DNA of 64,000 bases from RGIG3009 sp045596745 (GTDB taxonomy: Bacteria > Bacillota > Clostridia > Oscillospirales > Acutalibacteraceae): positions 1-64,000 of the forward strand of contig JAZODA010000045.1 in assembly GCA_045596745.1 (NCBI GenBank), given 5' to 3'. Under the pieces are notes generated by a model that was not told the DNA's origin, did no database searches, and was given only the letters and a program-made list of their open reading frames with translations. The translations under genes were made by a program, and so were the position numbers. Positions 43,834-52,200 of this stretch are shown here, one piece after another; within the stretch, counting starts at the first letter, position 1; each line of letters begins with the position of its first letter.

Positions 43834-44892
43834 ATGAGTCGCTTTTTCAGTGAAAAATATGCGGCGTTGGTGCCTTACACCCCCGGCGAACAACCGAGCG
43901 GTCGGAAGTATATCAAGCTGAACACCAACGAATCGCCCTTTCCGCCGTCGCCGAAAGCGATTGCGGCGGCTGCCGAAGCCGCGGCGATGCTGCAACTGTA
44001 TCCCGATCCGACTTGCAGAGAGCTGACCGCCGCCGTGGCGGCACTGTGCGGCGTTTCCGCCGACGAGGTGCTGATGACCAACGGCTCGGACGAGATTCTC
44101 AATTTCGCCTTTATGGCGTTTTGCGATGACAAACATCCTGCGGTGTTTCCCGATATTTCCTATGGCTTTTACGAGGTGTTTGCCCAGTTGAACGGCGTGC
44201 CGTATCGCACCGTTCCGCTGCGCGAGGATTTGTCGGTTGACCCTGCCGATTACTACAACGCAGGCGGTACGATTTTTATCGCCAACCCCAACGCCCCGAC
44301 CGGTCTGGCACTGTCGTTGGCGCAGGTGGAGGACATTCTTCGAAACAACCTGAACAACGTGGTGGTTATCGACGAAGCGTATGTGGATTTCGGCGCGGAA
44401 AGCAGCGTGTCGCTGGTGGAGAAGTACGACAATCTGCTGGTAACGCAGACCTTCTCCAAATCCCGTTCGATGGCGGGGGCGCGACTCGGTTTCGGTGTGG
44501 GTCAAGCGTCGCTTATCGGGGACTTGAATACCGTTAAGTATTCGACCAATCCGTATAACATCAACCGCCTGACGATGGCGGCAGGTCTGGGAACGCTCGC
44601 GGACGATGCGTACACCCGTGACAACTGCCGCACCATCATCGAAACGCGTGAGAAAACCACCGCGGCGTTGCGAGAGATGGGCTTTGAACTGGCGGATTCC
44701 AAGACCAACTTCCTGTTTGCCAAGCACAAAAACGTGGCAGGGGAGCAGTTGTATGCGAAGCTCAAAGAGCGCGGCATACTGGTGCGGCACTTTGCCAAAC
44801 CCCGTATTGCGGAGTATGTGCGCATTACGGTGGGCAGCGAAACGGAAATGCAGGCGTTGCTGGACGCTTTGCGTGAGATTGTGGAGGAATGA
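43834..44892 (+). CDS. hisC: Histidinol-phosphate aminotransferase
   Basis: The start is ATG 43834, seven bases after GGAGG. The 352-residue fold-type I PLP enzyme has NTNESPFPPSP near the start, NPNAPTG, VIDEAYVDF and the cofactor lysine in TFSKSRSMAGARLG. It aminates imidazole-acetol phosphate to histidinol phosphate. Confidence 0.95.
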   Translation: MSRFFSEKYAALVPYTPGEQPSGRKYIKLNTNESPFPPSPKAIAAAAEAAAMLQLYPDPTCRELTAAVAALCGVSADEVLMTNGSDEILNFAFMAFCDDKHPAVFPDISYGFYEVFAQLNGVPYRTVPLREDLSVDPADYYNAGGTIFIANPNAPTGLALSLAQVEDILRNNLNNVVVIDEAYVDFGAESSVSLVEKYDNLLVTQTFSKSRSMAGARLGFGVGQASLIGDLNTVKYSTNPYNINRLTMAAGLGTLADDAYTRDNCRTIIETREKTTAALREMGFELADSKTNFLFAKHKNVAGEQLYAKLKERGILVRHFAKPRIAEYVRITVGSETEMQALLDALREIVEE

Positions 44893-44895
44893 CAA

Positions 44896-45486
44896 ATGCG
44901 TACTGCAGAGATTAACCGTAAAACAGCGGAAACGGACATTTCGCTGAAACTGAATCTGGATGGCAGCGGCAAGGCTGAGGTGGCTACCGGTTGCGGTTTT
45001 CTGGATCATATGCTGACGCTGTTTGCGCGTCACAGCCGTATGGATTTGGCGGTGACCTGTCGCGGCGATGTGGAGGTAGACGACCACCACACGGTGGAGG
45101 ATATCGGCATCTGTCTGGGTCAGGCGCTTGCCGAAGCGCTGGGTGAGAAGCGCGGTATCTGCCGCTACGGCGATACCATCCTGCCGATGGACGAAGCGCT
45201 GATTTTGTCGGCGGTAGACCTGTCCGGCAGAAGCTTTTTGGTGTATGATATGAACATCCCGTCGCAGAAAGTGGGTACGTTCGATACCGAGCTGGGTCAG
45301 GAGTTCTGGCTGGCGTTTGTGCGCACGGCGAACTGCACGCTGCACATCAAGCAGCTGGCAGGCGGCAACTCGCACCACATTCTGGAGGGTGCGTTCAAGT
45401 CGGTGGCACGCAGTCTGCGTCAGGCAGTGAGCATCGATCCGGCGCTCGCCGGTGAGATTCCTTCCACGAAAGGAGTTCTGGCATGA
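44896..45486 (+). CDS. hisB: Imidazoleglycerol-phosphate dehydratase
   Basis: The 196-residue protein is the single-function dehydratase. GFLDHMLTLFARHS, DDHHTVEDIGI and NSHHILEGAFK contain the manganese-binding His and Glu. The phosphatase half found in some HisB proteins is absent; that step is encoded by the PHP-type gene at the end of the operon. Confidence 0.96.
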   Translation: MRTAEINRKTAETDISLKLNLDGSGKAEVATGCGFLDHMLTLFARHSRMDLAVTCRGDVEVDDHHTVEDIGICLGQALAEALGEKRGICRYGDTILPMDEALILSAVDLSGRSFLVYDMNIPSQKVGTFDTELGQEFWLAFVRTANCTLHIKQLAGGNSHHILEGAFKSVARSLRQAVSIDPALAGEIPSTKGVLA

Positions 45487-46100
45487 TCGCCATTGTGGAT
45501 TACGGTGTAGGCAACCTGTTTTCGCTGAAAAGCTCGCTGGCGGCGATTGGCGCCGACGGCGTGGTGACGGCGGATCCCGAGGTGCTGCATCGCAGTGACC
45601 GCATCCTGCTGCCCGGTGTGGGCGCGTTCGGTGATGCGGCAGAAAAACTGCGCGCTTCGGGTCTGGCGGATGTCGTTGTGGCAGAAGCGAAGGCAGGCAA
45701 GCCGATACTCGGCATTTGTCTGGGTATGCAGCTGCTCTTTGAGCGCAGCTTTGAGTACGGCGAGCACGAGGGTCTGGGACTGATTCCGGGTGAGATTCGC
45801 CCGATTGAAGAGGTCATCCCTGCCGACTACAAAATACCGCATATCGGTTGGAATGCGCTGGATTTCGGCGGCAAGACCAGCCCACTGTTCCGTCACATTC
45901 ACGACGGTGATTTTGTGTATTTTGTGCATTCGTTTTATGCGACCAAGTGCGATGAGCACGTGATTGCCACGGCGGAATACGGCGCACCGCTGACTGCGGC
46001 GGTGGCGAGGGACAACGTGTTCGGCTGTCAGTTCCATCCCGAAAAGAGTGGCACGGTGGGACTGAACATTCTCAAGGCGTTCTGCGAAGAAACGAGGTAA
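45483..46100 (+). CDS. hisH: Imidazole glycerol phosphate synthase glutaminase subunit
   Basis: The 205-residue class I glutaminase has the nucleophile Cys79 in LGICLGMQLLF and the His-x-Glu pair in QFHPEKSG. It feeds ammonia to HisF. It overlaps the hisB stop by four bases. Confidence 0.95.
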   Translation: MIAIVDYGVGNLFSLKSSLAAIGADGVVTADPEVLHRSDRILLPGVGAFGDAAEKLRASGLADVVVAEAKAGKPILGICLGMQLLFERSFEYGEHEGLGLIPGEIRPIEEVIPADYKIPHIGWNALDFGGKTSPLFRHIHDGDFVYFVHSFYATKCDEHVIATAEYGAPLTAAVARDNVFGCQFHPEKSGTVGLNILKAFCEETR

Positions 46101-46104
46101 TAAG

Positions 46105-46818
46105 ATGCTGATTTTTCCGGCAATCGATTTATACGAAGGCAAAGCCGTTCGTCTGTTCAAGGGCGACTATGCGCAGATGACGGTGTATAACGAAAATCCG
46201 CTGGCGGTGGCCCGCGATTTTGTGGCGCAGGGCGCAACGCATCTGCATCTGGTGGATTTGGAGGGCGCTCGCAGCGGCGAGACCCCGAATTTCGACGTGG
46301 TGCGCCGCCTGAAAGAAGAGACCGGTCTGTTTTGCGAGGTCGGCGGCGGTGTGCGCAGTCACGAGGTGATTGACCGTTACCGTGCGGCAGGCATCGACCG
46401 CATCATTCTGGGCACAGCGGCGGTGACCGAACCCGGCTTTGTGGAAGAAGCGGTGCGCCGTCACGGCGAGCATATTGCTGTCGGCGTGGATATCAAAGAC
46501 GGTATGGTCGCGGTCAAGGGCTGGACCGAGAGTTCCTCGCTGGAAGCGTTCGCGTTTTGCGAGTCGATGCAGAAAATCGGCGTGAAAACGCTTATCTGCA
46601 CCGACATTTCCCGCGACGGCGCGATGCAGGGCACCAATGTGGAGCTGTACCGCGAGCTGTCGCAGCGGTTCTCGCTGGACATTGTGGCGTCGGGCGGTGT
46701 TTCGTCGATGGACGATGTGCGTCGCCTTTCGGCAATGGAGCTGTACGGCGCTATCGTGGGCAAAGCCTATTACACGGGGGCGCTGTCCCTGCGTGAAGCA
46801 ATCGAGGTGGCACGATGA
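46105..46818 (+). CDS. hisA: ProFAR isomerase
   Basis: The 237-residue (beta/alpha)8 barrel begins IFPAIDLYEGKAVRL with the catalytic Asp, and has the second catalytic Asp in CTDISRDGAMQG near residue 170. It isomerises ProFAR to PRFAR, the substrate of HisF. It overlaps hisF by four bases. Confidence 0.95.
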   Translation: MLIFPAIDLYEGKAVRLFKGDYAQMTVYNENPLAVARDFVAQGATHLHLVDLEGARSGETPNFDVVRRLKEETGLFCEVGGGVRSHEVIDRYRAAGIDRIILGTAAVTEPGFVEEAVRRHGEHIAVGVDIKDGMVAVKGWTESSSLEAFAFCESMQKIGVKTLICTDISRDGAMQGTNVELYRELSQRFSLDIVASGGVSSMDDVRRLSAMELYGAIVGKAYYTGALSLREAIEVAR

Positions 46819-47588
46819 TAACCAAACGCATTATTCCCTGTCTGGACGTCCGCGATGGTCGTGTGGTCAAGGGCGTGAACTTTCAAGGTCTCAGCGACGT
46901 GTCCTCCCCGGTGGAACTGGCGCGCTACTACAGCGACAACGGCGCTGACGAGCTGGTGTTTTACGACATCACCGCTTCGGCGGAGGGACGACAGCTGTTT
47001 ACCGACATCTTGTGTGAAGCGGCACGCACCGTCTTTATTCCGCTGACGGTGGGTGGCGGCATCAACACGGTGGACGATTTCGACCGCGTGCTGAAATGCG
47101 GCGCGGACAAAGTGAGTGTCAATTCCGGCGCGATTCGTGACCCCTCGCTGGTGCGCGAAGCGGCAAAACGCTACGGCGATCAGTGCGTGGTGCTGTCGGT
47201 GGACGTCAAGCGCGTGGACGGTGAGTTCCGTGTGTTTGCCCGCGGCGGACGCGACGACACCGGAATGGAAGCCATCAGCTGGATTCGCCGCTGTGTGGCG
47301 GATGGCGCAGGCGAGGTTGTTGTCAACTCCATCGATACCGATGGCGTGCGCGGTGGATTTGACCGCGAAATGCTGGCGGCGGTGTGCGACGCCGTGTCGG
47401 TACCTGTCATTGCTTCGGGCGGTGCGGGTTGTGCCGAGGATTTTGTTACGTTATTCCGCGAGTTGCCGCGGGTGGATGCCGGCCTGGCGGCATCGATTTT
47501 CCACTTTGGTGAAGTACGCATCCGCGACCTGAAACGGTTGCTTGCGGATGCGGCGATACCGGTACGTTTGGAAGGAGAATACAAATGA
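46815..47588 (+). CDS. hisF: Imidazole glycerol phosphate synthase cyclase subunit
   Basis: The 257-residue barrel begins KRIIPCLDVRDGRVVKG with the catalytic Asp and has NSIDTDGVRGGFD with the second Asp. It joins ammonia from HisH to PRFAR, giving the imidazole ring and AICAR. AICAR enters the purine pathway at the formyltransferase encoded at 27278. Confidence 0.96.
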   Translation: MITKRIIPCLDVRDGRVVKGVNFQGLSDVSSPVELARYYSDNGADELVFYDITASAEGRQLFTDILCEAARTVFIPLTVGGGINTVDDFDRVLKCGADKVSVNSGAIRDPSLVREAAKRYGDQCVVLSVDVKRVDGEFRVFARGGRDDTGMEAISWIRRCVADGAGEVVVNSIDTDGVRGGFDREMLAAVCDAVSVPVIASGGAGCAEDFVTLFRELPRVDAGLAASIFHFGEVRIRDLKRLLADAAIPVRLEGEYK

Positions 47589-48235
47589 TTGATTTGGATG
47601 CACTGAAATTTGACGAACAGGGTCTCATTCCTGCCATTGTGCAGGATGCCGTGACCAAGCAGGTGCTGACGCTGGCGTATATGAACCGCGAAAGCCTGCA
47701 GATTTCGATGGAAAAGGGACTGACCTGCTTCTACAGCCGTTCCCGTCAGGAGCTGTGGCTCAAGGGCGAGACCAGCGGCAACTATCAGCACATTGTGTCC
47801 ATCACCGCCGATTGCGATAACGATGCGCTGGTGGTGCTGGTAGAGCCGGAAGGCCCTGCTTGCCACACCGGCACGACCTCCTGCTTTACCCACCCGCTGT
47901 GGGAGAGCGAGGAGCGCTCGGAGTTCTCGCTGCAGGCGCTGATGACGCTGATTGAGGGTCGCAAGACCGAAAAGAAAGAGGGCTCGTACACCACCTACCT
48001 GTTCGAAAAGGGTCTGGACAAGATTCTTAAGAAGGTGGGCGAGGAGTGCACCGAAGTGATCATCGCAGGCAAGGCGGACGACAAAGCGGAGACGATTTAC
48101 GAGATTTCCGATTTGACCTACCACGTGCTGGTGCTGATGATTCAGATGGGCATTTCCCTTGAGGATATCCATCGCGAGCTGGCTTCCCGCCACGTTATTG
48201 ACCACAAGATTAAGCAGGAGAAGATGACGAAATGA
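47585..48235 (+). CDS. hisIE: Bifunctional phosphoribosyl-AMP cyclohydrolase / phosphoribosyl-ATP pyrophosphohydrolase
   Basis: The 216-residue protein joins HisI (about 1-115; ADCDNDALV and GPACHTG bind zinc and magnesium) to HisE (about 125-210; KKVGEECTEVIIAGK is the nucleotide-pyrophosphatase helix). It does steps two and three of the pathway. It overlaps hisF and the next gene by four bases each. Confidence 0.95.
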   Translation: MIDLDALKFDEQGLIPAIVQDAVTKQVLTLAYMNRESLQISMEKGLTCFYSRSRQELWLKGETSGNYQHIVSITADCDNDALVVLVEPEGPACHTGTTSCFTHPLWESEERSEFSLQALMTLIEGRKTEKKEGSYTTYLFEKGLDKILKKVGEECTEVIIAGKADDKAETIYEISDLTYHVLVLMIQMGISLEDIHRELASRHVIDHKIKQEKMTK

Positions 48236-49032
48236 TGCGTCAGGATTTTCACAACCACACCACGTTTTGCGACGGTCACGCCGATCCCGAAGCGATGGTC
48301 AAAGCCGCCATCGAGTGCGGCGTCAAGCGGTTGGGTTTGCTGATTCACTCGTATACGTTCTTTGACGAAAGCTATTGTGCACGACAGGATGCGCCCACCA
48401 AATTTCAGGCGGCGATTGCCGGGCTGAAAGAGAAATACCGCGGACAGATTGAATTGTACTGCGGTGTGGAGCAGGATTTTTATTCTGCCGAATCCACCGA
48501 GGGGTTCGACTATGTGATTGGCTCGGTGCATTATCTGAAGGTAGGGGACGACTATCCGCCGATTGACGATACGCGCGAGCACGCCATTGCGGTGGTGAAC
48601 GAGTATTTCGGCGGCGATTGGTACGCTTATGCGGAAGAGTACTTCCGCACCGTGGCACAGGTTGCCGAGCGTATCCGTCCGAACATCATCGGTCACTTCG
48701 ACCTTGTCGCCAAGTACAACGGCGAGGGCGACTTGTTCGACGAAAACCATCCTCGCTACGTGGCGGCATGGCAGGCGGCGGCGGACCGCTTGATACAAAG
48801 CGGCGTGCCGTTTGAGCTGAATCTGGGCGGTATGCTGCGCGCAGGACGGCACGAGCCGTATCCCACGCTGGCGATTCAGCGCTATCTCGCAAAGCGGGGC
48901 GCGCAGGTGGTGCTTTCCAGCGACGCTCACACCGCCGAAGCGCTCGGCGTTGGCTTTGAGCAGTGGGGACAGGCCGCGCTCGAAGCGGGATTTACCCCCG
49001 ATTCGTTCGCGTATATTACCTGCCGCGAATAA
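48232..49032 (+). CDS. hisJ: Histidinol phosphatase, PHP family
   Basis: The 266-residue protein begins DFHNHTTFCDGHA, the first metal motif of PHP phosphoesterases, with GHFDLVAKYN and SSDAHTAEALG further on. Such enzymes dephosphorylate histidinol phosphate (HisJ/HisK type). It completes the operon, which then contains every histidine-specific step. Confidence 0.9.
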   Translation: MMRQDFHNHTTFCDGHADPEAMVKAAIECGVKRLGLLIHSYTFFDESYCARQDAPTKFQAAIAGLKEKYRGQIELYCGVEQDFYSAESTEGFDYVIGSVHYLKVGDDYPPIDDTREHAIAVVNEYFGGDWYAYAEEYFRTVAQVAERIRPNIIGHFDLVAKYNGEGDLFDENHPRYVAAWQAAADRLIQSGVPFELNLGGMLRAGRHEPYPTLAIQRYLAKRGAQVVLSSDAHTAEALGVGFEQWGQAALEAGFTPDSFAYITCRE

Positions 49033-49040
49033 TGGATATA

Positions 49041-49069
49041 AAAGCAGAGGCTTCGGCCTCTGCTTTTTC
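49041..49069 (+). terminator. Intrinsic terminator ending the histidine operon
   Basis: An 11-bp stem (49041-49051 with 49056-49066) with a TTCG loop, then T residues. Confidence 0.88.
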
Positions 49070-49149
49070 GTTTTTGCGCTTTGTGCAAAATAAAAGACAA
49101 AAAATGGCACAAAGAAGTTCACTTTTGGCAGGAAAAAGCAAGAACAAAA

Positions 49150-49158
49150 TGCTATACT
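49150..49158 (+). promoter_or_regulatory. Extended -10 promoter for the large surface protein
   Basis: TGCTATACT (49150-49158) fits an extended -10. TTGGCA at 49125 is 22 bp upstream, too far for a good -35. Regulation by another sigma factor or activator is possible. Confidence 0.45.
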
Positions 49159-49225
49159 CTAGGGTGATACTGGGGGCAATGTCTTAATTTGCCCCTCGGA
49201 TGAGAAGAAAGGGAGAGATGCCGAA

Positions 49226-52200
49226 ATGAAGTTTTTCAAAAAGGCAATGGCAACACTGCTCGCTGCAGCGTTGCTGATTGGGTGCGCCATCTCCGGGCTG
49301 GTTCTGCCGGTCGCGGCAGAGGGTGACACCTTCAAAATGGGCTATGACCACATCTACGTGGCACCTGCGGATAGCGCGGGTTATGTAACGTATGTGGCAG
49401 TGCCGCTTTACACGATGGACGGGCAGCCGTACACCGAAACGGTTACCTGGGCGACCAGCAACAGCAACAAGCTGTCTGTTAGCAGTGCTGCGAAAGGTAT
49501 TTTCGCAACAAAGAAAAATACCAGCGGTGATGTGACCATTACGGCGACCAACGCTGCGGGCGAAAGCCACAGCTGTGTTGTCACCATCTGCTTCGACGGT
49601 GAAATGATTGCCGGCGGTGATTTCGAAAGTTTGGCTTGCCAGACCGGTTTCTCGTCTGACCGCTGGAAGAACATCATCACATCCGGCAAGGGCAAGGTTT
49701 CGGATGATCTGGATGATTCGTCCAATCACGTGCTGGAACTGCCGGCAGGTGTCGGTAGCGGTGAGGGTGTGGAGCCTTTGTACTATTCCGGTCTGCGCTG
49801 TGAGTCGGGCCGCGAATATGTCGTTTCTTTCGATATCAAGGGTGCTACCGGCGAAATCAAGCCGATCACCTTCCCGGGTTCTTATGTGACGGTGCTGGCT
49901 TCCAACACCGGCTATTATACCAGCGGCAACTGGCAGTGGATTACGCCGAAAGCGGACGAGTGGACGCACTACGAATACCGTATCAAGACCAAGACTCCCT
50001 CGGGCAAGAGCTTCAACCGTAATTATATTGTCGGTTTTGGTAACAGTTCCACTACCAACCCGGTTTATATCGACAATTTCTCGATGTACGAACTGGGCAC
50101 GGCGGAATCCGTTACCCTGAACACCGAAGCGCAGACGTTGGTGAAGGGCGAAAGCACCCAGCTGTCCTACACCTATGCGCCCGACGGTTCTACCGTTAAC
50201 CGCGCGAAGTGGACCTCCAGCGACGAGACGGTCGCAACGGTGGACGCGAACGGTAACGTGACGGCAGTGAACCCCGGCACGGCAACCATCACGCTGAAGT
50301 GCGGTTGGCTGAAGAGCACCTGCGAGATTACCGTGACCGATATTATGGTGACCGGTATCGAGCTGAACAAGTCGGTTTTGGAACTGGCTGCAGGCGACAG
50401 CGAAACGCTGGAGCTGGCGGTTCTGCCGACAGGCGCAGCGCTTGCGGGCGAAGTTACCTGGACGACCAACAACGCGGCGGTCGCTACCGTCGACGGCGGT
50501 AAAGTTACCGCTGTGGGCAAAGGTGTGGCTATCATCACGGCGGAGGCCGATGGCTTCACGACCGCTTGCGCCGTGACGGTTTCCCAGTCGACGGCGAACG
50601 ACACCTTTAAATTTGCAAAAGACGAACTGCGTCTGGCTCCTGCCGACAGCGGCTACGTTATTTATGCCGGTATGCCGGTGCGGGCAATTGATGGCTCGGC
50701 GTATACCGGGACGCTGACCTGGAGCGTCGACGATGCTTCGATTATTTCCGTGAACGCAACCTCCGGTCTGATTACGACCAAGAAGGACGTTACCGGTGTG
50801 GCGTTTGTCACGGCGGCCAACGATGCCGGTGAGCGGCACACCTTCAAGGTCACGGTGGAATGGGACGGCGACCGTATTGCGGGCGGCGATTTCGAAACGG
50901 CTGCTACCAACACCAACCGCTGGACCAACAAAATCATCACGGGCGGCGCGGGACAGCTTGTTACCGAGGAAGATGGCAACACCTGCCTGATGATTCCTGC
51001 GGGCAAAACGGATTTGTACTATGCCAACCTGACGGTCAAGGTGAATACCACGTATCGTCTCTCCTTTGATATCAAGGGCGATACCGGTGAAATCAAGCCT
51101 GTTTACTTCAAAAACACCACCAGCAACGGCTGGAAATATGCCACCCCGATCGCCGGAGGCACGGAGTGGAAGCGCGTTTCCTATGTCTTCACCATCGACA
51201 GCGATATTACCGATCAGCGCAGCTGGATCATCGGTTTCGGCAACTCGCCGCTTTCCGGTGTGACCCAGACCAACCCGATTTACATCGACAACGTGTCGAT
51301 GGTGGAAGTCGGTAATGCCGAGGGCATCCAGGTCGGCGCCGAAGAGATTCAGATGGAAGTCGGTGACAATATGACGGTGCCGGTCACCGCCACTCCCGAC
51401 GGTTCCCGTTTCAACTATCCCACGTGGGAAAGCAGCAACCCGGGTGTTGCCATGGTCGACGGTGAAGGCAACATCATCGCGCTGTCTCCCGGTACGGCGA
51501 CCATCACCGTGACCTCCAAGTCCGCGACCACGCTGACCGATTCCTTTACGGTTAAGGTGTTCAACGAGCTGCTGGTGGTTACTCCCGATATGGAACTGGA
51601 AAACGGCGAGCTTTCTTCGGACGCGGTGTTCGGCGAGCTCGAACCCGGTGACGTCGTGACCGTCACGGTCACTCCCGACGAGGGCTATCTGCTGGTGCCC
51701 GGTTCGCTGAAGTATGTAAAGAAAGACGGTACGGCCGTCCGCATTCTGAACGAATCCTGGACAGCGGAGCCGGTGTTCGGTCGTGACTCGGTCGGTAACA
51801 CCTTCGAGTTCGAAATGCCCGAGGAAAAGGTTACCATCACCGCCGAGTTCGTTTCCACCGAAAACCAGTCCTTTGCGATGGATACTGTGGGTACCTCGTT
51901 CCATTACGTCTACTCGAATGGCGAGCGTGTATACGATGGTATCCGCTTCCTGACCCGTATGAACCTGGCGGTGGCGTTTGACGACACCTCCGACACGATG
52001 ACGGTTCGTTACAACGGTAAGGATTACGAGGTTGTCGAGCTCGGCTCGCTGCTCAAGCGTGACGGTAACGACACCGAACTGACCTATGCCAACGCGATTG
52101 CCAACACCGGCACCAGCGGTATGGGCAAGATGTGGGTCAGCAAGGCTTACAGCAACACGAACGGTGTGTTCAAACTGGTGGACTACACCGATTCCTACAT